Source: Pelotomaculum sp. PtaB.Bin104
GTDB taxonomy: Bacteria; Bacillota; Desulfotomaculia; Desulfotomaculales; Pelotomaculaceae
Direction of reading: 5' to 3'
Assembly: GCA_002067205.1 (NCBI GenBank)
Contig: MVQL01000244.1
Span: 411,370-475,369, forward strand
Length of the DNA stretch: 64,000 nucleotides
The position numbers and the translations under genes were made by a program. Positions 38,176-47,746 of the stretch are shown piece after piece. How positions within the stretch are numbered: position 1 is the first letter of the stretch; every line of letters starts with the position of its first letter. The notes below the pieces were generated by a model, which saw nothing but the letters and a program-made list of their open reading frames with translations, did no database searches and was not told the DNA's origin.

Positions 38176-38620
38176 ATTTAGTCACTCACCTTCAAATTTT
38201 ATGGAACACTAATATAATACAAAAGGGGCTTTTATACAGCAAGTTAAAGAGTCTTGACAACATTCTTGATGCTCCTGATGCTAAGATACCTAAATTCTTC
38301 AAACTGCTATCCTACTTTTCCCTCCATTATTATATTCTAACAAGACAAGAGCATAAAGCTTCATGTCTTTTTGATCCAAAGCAGCTCTATTAACTATGTC
38401 TGTTTGCAAAAATAATCAACTTCCTCCGGCCCTTGTAAATGCTTCGTTTCATAACATCCCTTTGAGTTTAATTATATAATGGGTTTCTGGTCAGCTAGTT
38501 AACTTAGGCTTCATCTCATTAGAAAATATTTCCTAAATTTAAATATTTTAGAAGGAGATTCCATGATAACGGCGAACTAATTATTAGCATAAAGAATGCT
38601 TAATAGGAGGAGTAACTATC
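38176..38620. other. 445-bp intergenic region with a possible 5-codon leader ORF
   Basis: Divergent region between the MBL hydrolase and a plus-strand small gene. I see no RNA gene of known type. Near its right end GAAGGAGATTCC precedes an ATG at 38563 that opens a frame of only five codons (MITAN, stop 38578-38580), 40 bases before the next gene; this may be a leader peptide or a chance or decayed start. Confidence 0.4.
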
Positions 38621-38926
38621 ATGGGAGATACAGCTCTAAAAATTATTAAATCAGAAACAACATCCGATGATGACCAGCCTCAGGAGAATCTTTCCACCCA
38701 GGCAATAGTACCAACAATGGATATTTATACAGCTAGGTTCCTTTTTAACATTATGCAAAAAATGGTAGAGGATACCGTAGACCGTCGAATTTCCTTAATG
38801 GAAAAAAACATTGAGGCAAGGGATCAAGAGGTCATGAGAATAATCCGTAAGATACAAGCTCGATTGATTATGCAGCAGAATAAAACAAAACTTCCGTGGT
38901 GGCGAAGGCTTTTTGCTCAAAATTAA
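38621..38926 (+). CDS. Hypothetical protein with coiled-coil, 101 aa
   Basis: AGGAGGAG lies nine bases before the ATG. After an acidic, probably disordered first third (SETTSDDDQPQENLSTQ), residues 37-90 form a long charged helix (FLFNIMQKMVEDTVDRRISL, then MEKNIEARDQEVMRIIRKIQARLIM), followed by the basic, aromatic tail PWWRRLFAQN. The helix-plus-WWRRLF tail recalls small DNA- or membrane-associated clostridial proteins with MerR-like adaptors, but the family is not certain and I leave it unnamed. Confidence 0.72.
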   Translation: MGDTALKIIKSETTSDDDQPQENLSTQAIVPTMDIYTARFLFNIMQKMVEDTVDRRISLMEKNIEARDQEVMRIIRKIQARLIMQQNKTKLPWWRRLFAQN

Positions 38927-39068
38927 CAAAAGACAGCAATGAAATAATTAATTCATTCATCGGAAAATAATACCACCCCCATGATCCGATTTTTTGCCTA
39001 ATAAGTAATCGATAATATGGAACTTGAACATTTATCCAGATTTTTTTTCAATATACTGTAAAAGATCT

Positions 39069-39194
39069 TTGAAAAAAAATATAAAAATGATATAATAGCT
39101 CTACCTGCTAAAGATCGATAAACATCTCCTTACCGGGGTTGGTACTTCGTCCATGCAGAGTATGAAAGTCATTAGTGAGGAGATGTGTTTATTG
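39069..39194 (+). promoter_or_regulatory. Promoter and leader with a hairpin that sequesters the ribosome binding site
   Basis: TTGAAA, 16-base spacer, TATAAT (39069-39096) predicts a start near 39103. In the leader, ACATCTCCTTAC (39122-39133) is complementary over 12 bases (one G-U) to GTGAGGAGATGT (39175-39186), which contains the GAGGAG ribosome binding site of the next gene. The mRNA can therefore hide its own initiation region, as in thermosensor or cold-shock leaders. The next gene but one encodes a cold-shock protein. Confidence 0.6.
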
Positions 39195-39503
39195 TTCACA
39201 AGTAAAATGTTACAGTGCAAGGACTGCGGTCAAGAATTTGAATTTACCGCAGGGGAGCAAGAGTTTTTTGCGGAAAAGGGTTTTACCAATGAGCCATCTA
39301 GGTGTCCATCCTGCCGGGCAGCGCGTAAAAACAATCGCGATTATGATCAGGGCCGCTGGTCGGGTAACCGACAAAACCGTCAAATGTACGAGGTTACCTG
39401 CGATGGTTGCGGACAAATTGCACGGGTACCATTCCAGCCAGATGGTTCCAGACCAGTATACTGCAGCGACTGTTTCCGCAACAACCGACGTTACGCTCAA
39501 TAA
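39192..39503 (+). CDS. Zinc-ribbon domain protein (double CxxC)
   Basis: About 103 residues from a TTG nine bases after GAGGAG; longer in-frame starts exist. CKDCGQEFEFTAGEQEFF...CPSC and, after a basic linker rich in Arg, Asn and Gln, CDGCGQIARVPFQP...CSDC form two zinc-knuckle ribbons of a type seen in small proteins often encoded next to cold-shock genes. A nucleic-acid-binding role is likely by inference. It is followed by its own terminator and then the csp gene. Confidence 0.82.
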   Translation: MFTSKMLQCKDCGQEFEFTAGEQEFFAEKGFTNEPSRCPSCRAARKNNRDYDQGRWSGNRQNRQMYEVTCDGCGQIARVPFQPDGSRPVYCSDCFRNNRRYAQ

Positions 39504-39510
39504 TATTTTA

Positions 39511-39545
39511 GGGAGTGTGCTTAATAAGTACACTCCCTTTATTTT
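39511..39545 (+). terminator. Intrinsic terminator after the zinc-ribbon gene
   Basis: GGGAGTGT / ACACTCCC stem with an 11-base loop that itself can pair (CTTA/TAAG), followed by a T-rich tract. Confidence 0.88.
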
Positions 39546-39632
39546 GCTATTTTCATTAAATTACATGTAAATTACCCTTAAAAAGAGGCAATACTATCAT
39601 TAGATTTATTCCACAGGAGGTATAATTATATC

Positions 39633-39830
39633 ATGTTTGGGACAGTAAAATGGTTCAATGACAGCAAAGGTTACGGGTTTATCGAGCAGGAAGATGGGAC
39701 GGACGTTTTTGTCCATTATTCAGCCATACAGAATTCCGGCTTTAAATCCTTAAATGAAGGTCAGAGAGTACAGTTCGAGGTTACCTCCGGCCCACGTGGT
39801 CAGCAGGCTGCTAATGTTCAAGTGGTATAA
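39633..39830 (+). CDS. Cold-shock protein, CspA family
   Basis: 65 residues: [20 protein letters not shown] with the RNP1 motif KGYGFI and RNP2 motif DVFVHYSAI, a single OB fold that binds single-stranded RNA and DNA and prevents secondary structure. AGGAGG precedes the ATG. The leader from about 39545 is some 85 bases and no obvious long cold-box structure is seen. It ends at a strong terminator. Confidence 0.97.
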   Translation: MFGTVKWFNDSKGYGFIEQEDGTDVFVHYSAIQNSGFKSLNEGQRVQFEVTSGPRGQQAANVQVV

Positions 39831-39836
39831 AGTAAA

Positions 39837-39868
39837 AAAATAAAACCCGCTTAGCGGGTTTTATTTTT
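39837..39868 (+). terminator. Intrinsic terminator after the cold-shock gene
   Basis: AAAACCCGC-TTA-GCGGGTTTT hairpin followed by ATTTTTTT; it may serve the convergent glycosyltransferase gene as well. Confidence 0.9.
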
Positions 39869-39880
39869 TTAGCTTTTAAA

Positions 39881-40579
39881 CTAGACCCTGTTGAAACTTT
39901 TTTTAAGTTCAAAAAGCTCCCTAAAAGCTTTTAGAATTACCGATATTTTAGCTCCCGTCTGCACTCCAGCAACCCGCGGGTAATGGTTAACACCTGTTTC
40001 AACAATGGTGTACCCTTTCGCCTTTGCTTTTGCCAAAATTTCCGTATCTATCAGGGCACCTTGTGACTCAAGGGTGATCTCATCGAATATCTTTCTTCGA
40101 TAAAGCTTGAACGCTGAATCTACATCGGATACTTTGAACTTAAACAATAAGTTTACCATCGACCCCCATAAGAAAGCATTCACCTTGCGAATAAAGGGAT
40201 CCTGCCGATTAATCCGGTAACCCGAAACAATATCATATTTTTCAATTAGAGGCAGAAGTTTTTTAATTTCTTCAATCCTGAACTGTCCATCACCGTCAGT
40301 ATAAAAGACCAGTTCTTTGGTAGCGTTTTTAAACCCGGACTGCAACGCTGCGCCATAACCCTTATTTTTCTTATGATGAATTACCCTTACTGCAGTGTAT
40401 TCCCCTGCCAGCCGGTCAGCAATCTCGGCAGTACGGTCATGGCTGCCATCGTTTACAATAATAATTTCAAAGTCATCTGATATACTGGGAACAACCGACA
40501 TGGATTCCATTGTTACCCTTTCTACATTCGCTTCTTCATTATAACAGGGAAAAAATATTGTAATTGGGTATTTTCTCAT
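39881..40579 (-). CDS. Family 2 glycosyltransferase (dolichyl-phosphate mannose synthase-like)
   Basis: 232 residues of a GT-A fold: ITIFFPCYNEEANVERV at the N terminus, nucleotide-binding IIIVNDGSHDRTAEIAD, and the metal-binding DGDGQF (DXD-like) near residue 95. The size corresponds to the catalytic domain of DPM1/ArnC-like enzymes, which attach a sugar to a polyprenyl phosphate; no C-terminal membrane helices follow. The sugar is not predictable. Confidence 0.88.
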   Translation of the reverse strand: MRKYPITIFFPCYNEEANVERVTMESMSVVPSISDDFEIIIVNDGSHDRTAEIADRLAGEYTAVRVIHHKKNKGYGAALQSGFKNATKELVFYTDGDGQFRIEEIKKLLPLIEKYDIVSGYRINRQDPFIRKVNAFLWGSMVNLLFKFKVSDVDSAFKLYRRKIFDEITLESQGALIDTEILAKAKAKGYTIVETGVNHYPRVAGVQTGAKISVILKAFRELFELKKSFNRV

Positions 40580-40699
40580 GTTTTCCCCTCTTCCCGATTA
40601 TTTTAATTTTCGCAAAAAACTCATGCATACCTTATAACAAAACTAACCACTTTATTGGGGAAATTCCTTTTTGCCGAAAACTTTTCTCAAAAATGAACT

Positions 40700-41197
40700 T
40701 CATGGCCCGCAATCCCTGTTGGATTGCTCCAACTCCGTGCTCTTATCACCGCCGGCAAGATCATAATTCCACATAATTATTGCGTCTTCGTTATTATCTG
40801 TATAATACCTCTTTCGAATCCCTTTTTCAATAAACCCCATAGTAGTATAAAGATGCCTGGCCGCCAGGTTGGAAGGGCGTACCTCCAGGGTCATCCTGTT
40901 AATCCCCCTTAGTACGGCCCGCTTGGTCATTTCTAGCATCAACATTCTGCCGATATTCTTAGAGCGGTAGCTTGGATGCACAGCTATGTTAGTTACCTGG
41001 GCCTCATCAAGAATTAGCCACATTCCAATATATCCAACAACAAGCCCATCATTCATTGCCACAATATAGTGGGCAAACTTATTCTGGATCTCAGAAAAAA
41101 AAACTTGCCGGGACCAAGGGGCGGCATAAGAGGATCTTTCAATTTCGAGCACATGGTCCAGATGCTCAGGGCACATTTGACAAAAAGTAACTTCCAC
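40700..41197 (-). CDS. rimI: Ribosomal protein S18-alanine N-acetyltransferase
   Basis: 165 residues of the GNAT fold. VTNIAVHPSYRSKNIGRMLM with the acetyl-CoA Q/RxxGxG/A loop (SKNIGR) and LEVRPSNLAARHLYTTMGFI are typical of RimI, which acetylates the N terminus of S18. The GTG start is 4 bases after the tsaB stop; tsaE-tsaB-rimI is a standard operon. The extended C-terminal tail (about 20 residues) is not conserved. Confidence 0.92.
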   Translation of the reverse strand: MEVTFCQMCPEHLDHVLEIERSSYAAPWSRQVFFSEIQNKFAHYIVAMNDGLVVGYIGMWLILDEAQVTNIAVHPSYRSKNIGRMLMLEMTKRAVLRGINRMTLEVRPSNLAARHLYTTMGFIEKGIRKRYYTDNNEDAIIMWNYDLAGGDKSTELEQSNRDCGP

Positions 41198-41201
41198 TAT
41201 A

Positions 41202-41912
41202 TTATCTCCCAGCGCTATTTTTTTTCAGCCAAACCACCTCAGCCTCGGAAGGTCTGATATACTCCGGCTGTAGCAACAGGGGACTGCCACCTAGGCTATT
41301 TTGGAAAGCTTTTAAACCCAGCTCGGCTACTGCAGCTCCTCTGGGATATCCTGCAGACATCGGGGCAAACCAAGCCAAAGGGCCAAGTCCGGCCTGCAAG
41401 CGAAGCATGTATTCAGGAACACCATCTCCTAAAAAAGTCACCGGCCGGTTATAATCGACTAAAAGGTTGATCAATATATCTATCGGTGCTGCCATTGCAC
41501 CTATCAATTGAGTTTGCTTCAACCCGCTGTAGTCAAAAACAGCAGTATACACCTCATTTTTTCTCGCATTTAAAACCGGGCAAACCAGCCTGCCATGCCC
41601 GGTGAGTGGATGTGCTAATGTTTCCAGGGTAGAAATACCCGCTACCGGCAGTCCCCAGACTTGTGCCAGGGTTTTGGCAGTGCTCATCCCAATCCTCAGG
41701 CCTGTAAAGGAGCCCGGCCCACTGGACACCGCAATGCCCGCAAGCTGGCTATGGTCTATTTGGGCATCATCCAGCACCGCTTTGATCATCGGCAATAGGT
41801 TTACTGAATGAGTCCTCTTATTCATAACCATACGCTCAGCCAGGATCCCATCTAAACCGGCCACAGCCGCTGCTGCAACCGGTGTAGCAGACTCAATCCC
41901 CAGTACATACAA
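41202..41912 (-). CDS. tsaB: tRNA t6A37 synthesis protein TsaB
   Basis: 236 residues of the ASKHA fold: YVLGIESATPVAAAAVAG at the N terminus and GIAVSSGPGSFTGLRIGMS near residue 65 are diagnostic. TsaB acts with TsaD and TsaE in adding threonylcarbamoyl to A37 of tRNAs. TTG start at 41912, with AAGGAG upstream, overlaps the tsaE end by 20 bases. tsaD is not in the window. Confidence 0.95.
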   Translation of the reverse strand: MYVLGIESATPVAAAAVAGLDGILAERMVMNKRTHSVNLLPMIKAVLDDAQIDHSQLAGIAVSSGPGSFTGLRIGMSTAKTLAQVWGLPVAGISTLETLAHPLTGHGRLVCPVLNARKNEVYTAVFDYSGLKQTQLIGAMAAPIDILINLLVDYNRPVTFLGDGVPEYMLRLQAGLGPLAWFAPMSAGYPRGAAVAELGLKAFQNSLGGSPLLLQPEYIRPSEAEVVWLKKNSAGR

Positions 41913-42396
41913 AATCCATCAACTCCTTAACCAGGGCCGCAGGACCTTCCCCATGTGGAATCAGGGTTACACTTCTAATATCTTCTCCCTCTGGGCATCT
42001 GCTGATCACAATATCTAGTCTCTCCACTGGTAGTAATTCGATTACGCGCTCCGCCCATTCAATTACCGTCACTCCTGAGCTATAAAAATATTCTTCATAA
42101 CCTATGTCTTCCATTTCCTGGTGATCATTCAAGCGGTATACATCCATATGATAAAGCGGCAGACGCCCCTGGGGGTACTCATTAACGATGGTGAAGGTTG
42201 GGCTGGTCACCGGTCCAGACACCCCTAGACCGACTGCCAATCCCTGAGTAAACCTGGTTTTCCCTGCACCTAGGTCACCGCTCAGACAAACCACGTCTCC
42301 AGATCGTAGCAAAATGCCCAATTTCTCTCCGAGCCGGGCTGTCTCATCAGGTGATGAAGTTTTAATCGATGGCAACACAATCACTCCAGCATCCAA
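41893..42396 (-). CDS. tsaE: tRNA t6A37 synthesis ATPase TsaE
   Basis: About 167 residues: Walker A LSGDLGAGKTRFTQGLA near residue 45, TSPTFTIVNEYP and YHMDVYRLND, the hallmark sequence of the YjeE/TsaE P-loop ATPases that recharge the TsaBD complex. The TTG at 42396 has a weak ribosome binding site; a GTG about 7 codons later with GGAG upstream is an alternative. Confidence 0.95.
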   Translation of the reverse strand: MDAGVIVLPSIKTSSPDETARLGEKLGILLRSGDVVCLSGDLGAGKTRFTQGLAVGLGVSGPVTSPTFTIVNEYPQGRLPLYHMDVYRLNDHQEMEDIGYEEYFYSSGVTVIEWAERVIELLPVERLDIVISRCPEGEDIRSVTLIPHGEGPAALVKELMDFVCTGD

Positions 42397-42565
42397 TTAC
42401 AACTCGAAAAAATGATTCAACACACCTGTTACTCCAAATGGGAATATTTATCAAGGTTCATGACTTTATTATAACCTATGTCAGGGTTATAAAAACAAAA
42501 GGGACCATTCAATGAAATAAAATTTAAGTAAACTTATTATAACAGAAATAGCAATCCCCAAATAG

Positions 42566-42596
42566 TTAAACCTTCCTTATTAAGGAAGGTTTTTAT
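42566..42596 (-). terminator. Terminator between the Spo0F-like gene and tsaE
   Basis: AAACCTTCCTTA / TAAGGAAGGTTT perfect inverted repeat just after the Spo0F-like stop codon, with T residues on both sides, so potentially bidirectional. Confidence 0.8.
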
Positions 42597-42603
42597 CTAA
42601 CAC

Positions 42604-43008
42604 TCAGCTACTCGCCGCAGTTGCTCCTAAATTAGGTTGCTCTAAATAAATTTTCTCCATAAACTCTTTTATTTCATCTATATCAAAGGGCTTGGCAATA
42701 CAGCCCAATGCTCCTATCTGCATTGCCTGCGCCACAGTTTCTTCCGAACCGAGGGCAGTCATAATTACCACCTTAGTCCCGGGGGCGAAGGTCTTGATTT
42801 GCCCTAAAGCCTCCAGCCCATCCATTAAAGGCATTCGGATATCCATAAAGATAAGGCCGGGATGAATGGAATAGGTTAGGCTAACTGCCTCCAAACCATT
42901 CCGGGCAGTATGTGCATTATGTCCCAACTCTTTGACAATAATTTCGAGCAAATGGCGCACTCCAGGTTGGTCGTCAACTATTAGAATGTCCAATGGCTCT
43001 CTTTTCAT
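42604..43008 (-). CDS. Single-domain response regulator, Spo0F-like
   Basis: 134 residues, a stand-alone receiver: LDILIVDDQPGVRHLLEIIV with the acidic pair, phospho-acceptor Asp in LIFMDIRMPLMDG near residue 55, Thr in VVIMTALGSEE, and Lys in AKPFDIDEIKEF. The VDDQxGxRxLL start and the AKPFDIDEI end are close to Spo0F, the phosphorelay intermediate of sporulation initiation. Upstream in-frame codons to 43104 are unlikely to be coding; the ATG at 43008 has GGAGG upstream. No kinase is adjacent. Confidence 0.87.
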   Translation of the reverse strand: MKREPLDILIVDDQPGVRHLLEIIVKELGHNAHTARNGLEAVSLTYSIHPGLIFMDIRMPLMDGLEALGQIKTFAPGTKVVIMTALGSEETVAQAMQIGALGCIAKPFDIDEIKEFMEKIYLEQPNLGATAASS

Positions 43009-43203
43009 TTTCGTTATCCTCCAGAATATAACATTAATAGCAATTACGCTAACAATTAAATTATAGTCAATTCGACCACAGATTGCAATATTCCTGAAAA
43101 TCATTTGTTACAATTTTTTCTAGGAAACTCATATTTCTGTTATCTATGAATGTTAATTTACCAAACCGCTGCTGCGTTAGTAGCAGGGATTACTAAATGC
43201 TAT

Positions 43204-44358
43204 TTACAAAACTTTTACCCCATTGACAAAAACTTGCTCAACCCGACAAAAGATATCGAAAGGGTGCCTGTCCAAAACAATAAAGTCCGCATCCTTTCCG
43301 GGTTCAAGGCTGCCCAGACGGTCTGCTAAACCTAAAATTTTGGCAGCGTCAATAGTTATTGCCCTGAGCGCAGCAGATTCTGATAATCCCCCTTTAACAG
43401 TCATCGCCGCGGAAGCAACCAAATACTGAACAGGCACAACCGGATGATCGGTCATGATGGCAATACGCACACCGGCCGCAGTCAGAACTCTGGCGGTTTC
43501 TAATGTCAGCCCCTGCATTTCCACCTTCGCTCGGTTTGTAATCACCGGACCGATAACTGCAGGAACGCCTAGGACTGCCAGTTGCCGCGCTACCAAGTGA
43601 CCCTCGGTACAGTGCTCAACAACCAGATCCACCTGAAACTCCCTGGCGATACGGACCGCTGTCATGATGTCGTCAGCTCTGTGGGCGTGTACCCGCAGGG
43701 GCACCTCCCGTTTCAGTACCCTGACGAGAGCCTCCATTTTCAAATCCCGATCAGGCACTTGCATATCCCGTTTATCATCGCCAGGTGTTGTCTTCCTGAT
43801 ATATTCCTGTCCGCGCACCAGCGCTTCTCTCAATATCGCCGCCGAGGCCATCCGGGTAGCAGGCATCTTTTTGTCCCGGCCGTAGCTGCGCTTTGGGTTT
43901 TCCCCAAGGGCAGCCTTCAGTCCAACTGGAAAGCGGACAACCATCTCATCTACTACCGTGCCGTAGGTCTTCATAGCTACCATCTCACCACCGATAATAT
44001 TGGCGCTGCCCGGTCCTGTCACGACGGTAGTGACCCCTCCGGCAAGGGCGTCCCTGAAGCCCAGGTCCGCCGGGTTGATCGCATCTATGGCTCGCAGGTG
44101 CGGGGTTACCGGATCTGTATCTTCATTGCAGTCATCACCTTCCTCACGGAAAATTTCCTCAACGATTCCAAGGTGACTATGGGCATCGATCATACCTGGC
44201 ATTACTATCTTCCCCGCAACGTCAATTACGTCTGCCTCTTTGGGAACTTTAATACCATTTATTACTCCGGAGATCCTACCATGATCAACCAACACAGTAC
44301 CTTTTTCAATTGTTCTCCCGGCCATCGTTAAGATTCTTCCCCCGGTGACAGCTAGCAT
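43204..44358 (-). CDS. Amidohydrolase family protein
   Basis: 384 residues of the metal-dependent hydrolase (amidohydrolase) superfamily: beta-sandwich termini (TVLVDHGRISGVI and GKDADFIVLDRHPFDIF), the HxH metal motif MPGMIDAHSHLGI near residue 60, later histidines in VHAHRADDI and VEHCTEGH, and the catalytic Asp in IMTDHPVVP. The closest named relatives are imidazolonepropionase-like or dihydroorotase-like, but the substrate is not certain. The start has GGGGAGG upstream. Confidence 0.85.
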   Translation of the reverse strand: MLAVTGGRILTMAGRTIEKGTVLVDHGRISGVINGIKVPKEADVIDVAGKIVMPGMIDAHSHLGIVEEIFREEGDDCNEDTDPVTPHLRAIDAINPADLGFRDALAGGVTTVVTGPGSANIIGGEMVAMKTYGTVVDEMVVRFPVGLKAALGENPKRSYGRDKKMPATRMASAAILREALVRGQEYIRKTTPGDDKRDMQVPDRDLKMEALVRVLKREVPLRVHAHRADDIMTAVRIAREFQVDLVVEHCTEGHLVARQLAVLGVPAVIGPVITNRAKVEMQGLTLETARVLTAAGVRIAIMTDHPVVPVQYLVASAAMTVKGGLSESAALRAITIDAAKILGLADRLGSLEPGKDADFIVLDRHPFDIFCRVEQVFVNGVKVL

Positions 44359-44390
44359 AAATTCCTCCCCTTTAAAGCAAATTATACAGC

Positions 44391-44417
44391 AAAAAGAACA
44401 TCCTGACTGGATGTTCT
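44391..44417 (-). terminator. Intrinsic terminator after ndoA
   Basis: AGAACATCC-AGTCA-GGATGTTCT hairpin on the minus strand followed by TTTTTG, five bases after the ndoA stop. Confidence 0.88.
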
Positions 44418-44421
44418 ACGC

Positions 44422-44772
44422 TCATAGATCCAACAAGCCAAGGCTAATTTCCACGGCCAGTTTCACTTTTGTCATCATCTCGCTGTCAAGTGATGTTACT
44501 TTTTCCAATAACCTGCTCTTATCTATTGTTCTAATTTGCTCCAGCAGGATTACTGAATTTTTCCCCATACCACCTGGATTGGCGGGCATTTCAACATGTG
44601 TCGGGAGCTTAGCTTTGGCAATTTGAGAAGTAATTGCTGCTACGATCGTGGTCGGACTATACTGATTTCCAATATCATTTTGAATAATCAGCACCGGCCT
44701 GGTTCCTCCCTGTTCAGAACCAACAACCGGACTCAGGTCGGCATAAAATATATCACCCCTGCGGATTAACAT
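44422..44772 (-). CDS. ndoA: EndoA/MazF-type mRNA interferase toxin
   Basis: 116 residues: [29 protein letters not shown] with the GTRPVLI catalytic arginine loop, then [17 protein letters not shown] with the conserved threonine, and [16 protein letters not shown]. It cleaves RNA at U-rich pentamers in B. subtilis (UACAU). It follows its antitoxin gene by 3 bases, the classical toxin-antitoxin arrangement; alr, its common neighbour, is absent. Confidence 0.95.
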   Translation of the reverse strand: MLIRRGDIFYADLSPVVGSEQGGTRPVLIIQNDIGNQYSPTTIVAAITSQIAKAKLPTHVEMPANPGGMGKNSVILLEQIRTIDKSRLLEKVTSLDSEMMTKVKLAVEISLGLLDL

Positions 44773-44775
44773 GGG

Positions 44776-45051
44776 CTATTTTACCTCCGTCAAGGGCAGT
44801 TCAAATTTCTGGGTGACTTCTGCTTCTAAACGGTAGTGTTCAATAGCCAAGGCCAAGTTTATTTTTGCCATTTCAAGGTAACCTTTTTTCATCTGTTCGA
44901 TCAATATCAACCTCTTGCGTTCTTCGATATATGCTCTCATAACTTCACGGATAAATTCACTTCGGCCGAGTTGCTCGGTTGCCGCAATCCGATCCACTTC
45001 AGCCAAAAGTGTATCAGGCAGGCAGATCATAATTCTTTTTACCTGAGACAC
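44776..45051 (-). CDS. EndoAI/MazE-type antitoxin, ribbon-helix-helix family
   Basis: 91 residues from a GTG with GGGGG seven bases upstream: VKRIMICLPDTLLAEVDRIA, then EQLGRSEFIREVMRAYIEERKR, a ribbon-helix-helix DNA-binding domain that also forms the toxin-binding C-terminal helix (LAIEHYRLEAEV). It neutralises the downstream EndoA toxin and represses the operon. An in-frame start at 45087 is possible. Confidence 0.9.
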   Translation of the reverse strand: MSQVKRIMICLPDTLLAEVDRIAATEQLGRSEFIREVMRAYIEERKRLILIEQMKKGYLEMAKINLALAIEHYRLEAEVTQKFELPLTEVK

Positions 45052-45122
45052 TAACCAGCCCCCTTCCATGAAGAATTCTCTGATCATACGGATTATATTA
45101 TAACAAAGCCCTATAACTTCAG

Positions 45123-45614
45123 TTAATACTTTACCGCATTATTACCACGCTGCAATGAGACTTTCCCTGTACGAACCATTTCTACTATACCATAATCATT
45201 CAGTACCGCGCAAAAAGCATTAATTTTCCGCTCGTCACCTAGTATTTCAATAATCATTGTTTCCTTACTCACATCAATAATATTAGCCCGGAATACCGTC
45301 ACTATATTGACGATATCAGATCTGCGGTCAACCTCAACGTTGACCTTAATCAGAGCGAGTTCCCGGGCAACAGAATCCTCTTGATCAAGCTGAACAATTT
45401 TAATGACATCAACAAGCTTCGATAACTGCTTCATAACCTGATCTAGAATGTATTCATCCCCCTGGACAACAATAGTAATACGGGTAATACCAGGCTCTTC
45501 CGTGTAACCGGCAGCAATACTTTCAATATTGAATACCCTTCTGCTAAGCAAGCCGGATATCCGCGCCAGAACACCCGGCTTATTGATTACCAAAACTGCC
45601 AGCGTATGCTTCAT
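45123..45614 (-). CDS. ilvN: Acetolactate synthase small (regulatory) subunit
   Basis: 163 residues: MKHTLAVLVINKPGVLARISGL, an ACT domain that binds valine, and a second ACT-like half (VARELALIKVNVEVDRRSDI, then MIIEILGDERKINAFCAVLN). It activates and makes valine-sensitive the catalytic subunit IlvB in branched-chain amino acid synthesis. ilvB is not adjacent, so the gene is separated from its partner. The ATG at 45614 has GGAGG seven bases upstream. Confidence 0.95.
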   Translation of the reverse strand: MKHTLAVLVINKPGVLARISGLLSRRVFNIESIAAGYTEEPGITRITIVVQGDEYILDQVMKQLSKLVDVIKIVQLDQEDSVARELALIKVNVEVDRRSDIVNIVTVFRANIIDVSKETMIIEILGDERKINAFCAVLNDYGIVEMVRTGKVSLQRGNNAVKY

Positions 45615-45787
45615 ATTCAATCCTCCACCCTAAGTGAGTAAAACAAGACCCTTGAAAATTATAAAGAAAGAAATTTAATGATTAGACTAATTATACCTTA
45701 GTACAACATAACTGAAAACATAAAAGTAACTACCTCAAAATTATAATAATAGTTTACTATCTTTGGGTCGGGCAGGGTGTTTAAATT

Positions 45788-45900
45788 TATTGCCGTGATG
45801 TAATAACGCCTGGGGTCAGCGCCGTAAAGAGCTTCTACTTCCTCCTGACTGTAATCAACTTAAATACCTGCGGAAACTTCGGCTAGGATTACGAGCATTA
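45788..45900 (-). pseudogene. Degenerate fragment of gltD
   Basis: Minus-strand reading gives VDYSQEEVEALYGADPRR, matching [18 protein letters not shown] in the intact gltD at 51510-52994, and in another frame NPSRSFRRYL, matching [10 protein letters not shown]; one base is missing in the AAA of GTATTTAAAGTTGAC, which shifts the frame and creates a stop. About 110 bases are recognisable. It is a decayed remnant of a second glutamate synthase small-subunit gene or of a duplication. Confidence 0.8.
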
Positions 45901-45982
45901 CGTTAGAGCGGTATGCCCTTTAGTTCAAAAAGGTTAAAGATATGTATCCTGCAGTGGCGGTTTGCCTTCATTCTTTGGTGAG

Positions 45983-46014
45983 CAAAATAAAACCGGGGTA
46001 AGCTCAGGCCCCGG
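45983..46014 (-). terminator. Intrinsic terminator after the Cys-rich small gene
   Basis: CCGGGG / CCCCGG stem with a 10-base loop, followed on the minus strand by TTTTATTTT. Confidence 0.85.
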
Positions 46015-46052
46015 CATAAAATTTCAATTCTTTGCCAAACATAGAAATTCTT

Positions 46053-46208
46053 TTACTCTTTATCAATCAACTGTTTTAGCATCTTCTTCAAGTCTTGTAC
46101 ATCTTTCTCTAGAATATTTAGCTTCAGGACTGACTGACTCGGGCTACAATTCCCATACTGGGCGCATTTGGAACATGGATCAATATAAGCAAGCGGACAC
46201 TGTTCCAT
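46053..46208 (-). CDS. Small Cys-rich coiled-coil protein, 51 aa
   Basis: MEQCPLAYIDPCSKCAQYGN and then C-SPSQS... gives four cysteines at 4, 12, 15 and 21, followed by an amphipathic helix (LKLNILEKDVQDLKKMLKQLI). The AAGGGGGG ribosome binding site is strong and the gene begins 39 bases after the gdhA stop, so it is probably co-transcribed with gdhA. The cysteines could bind zinc or an iron-sulfur cluster. I do not recognise the family. Confidence 0.72.
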   Translation of the reverse strand: MEQCPLAYIDPCSKCAQYGNCSPSQSVLKLNILEKDVQDLKKMLKQLIDKE

Positions 46209-46247
46209 GATTATCCCCCCTTTCCTCACCAATAATCCTTTTTCTTT

Positions 46248-47630
<1,383 letters not shown>

Positions 47631-47746
47631 TTAGTAAGTTCTTATTTTCTTATCAATAATTTGTTCAACGAGGAAGTAAAACACAGCTCAAATGCAACTT
47701 TTAAGCAAACTCTATATGTAAATTATCAATCTACCACCTCTTTCTT

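Noticed and set aside
43582..44331. 249-codon plus-strand frame
   Set aside because: It lies entirely antisense to the amidohydrolase gene, whose motifs are clear; the frame has no ribosome binding site or family similarity.
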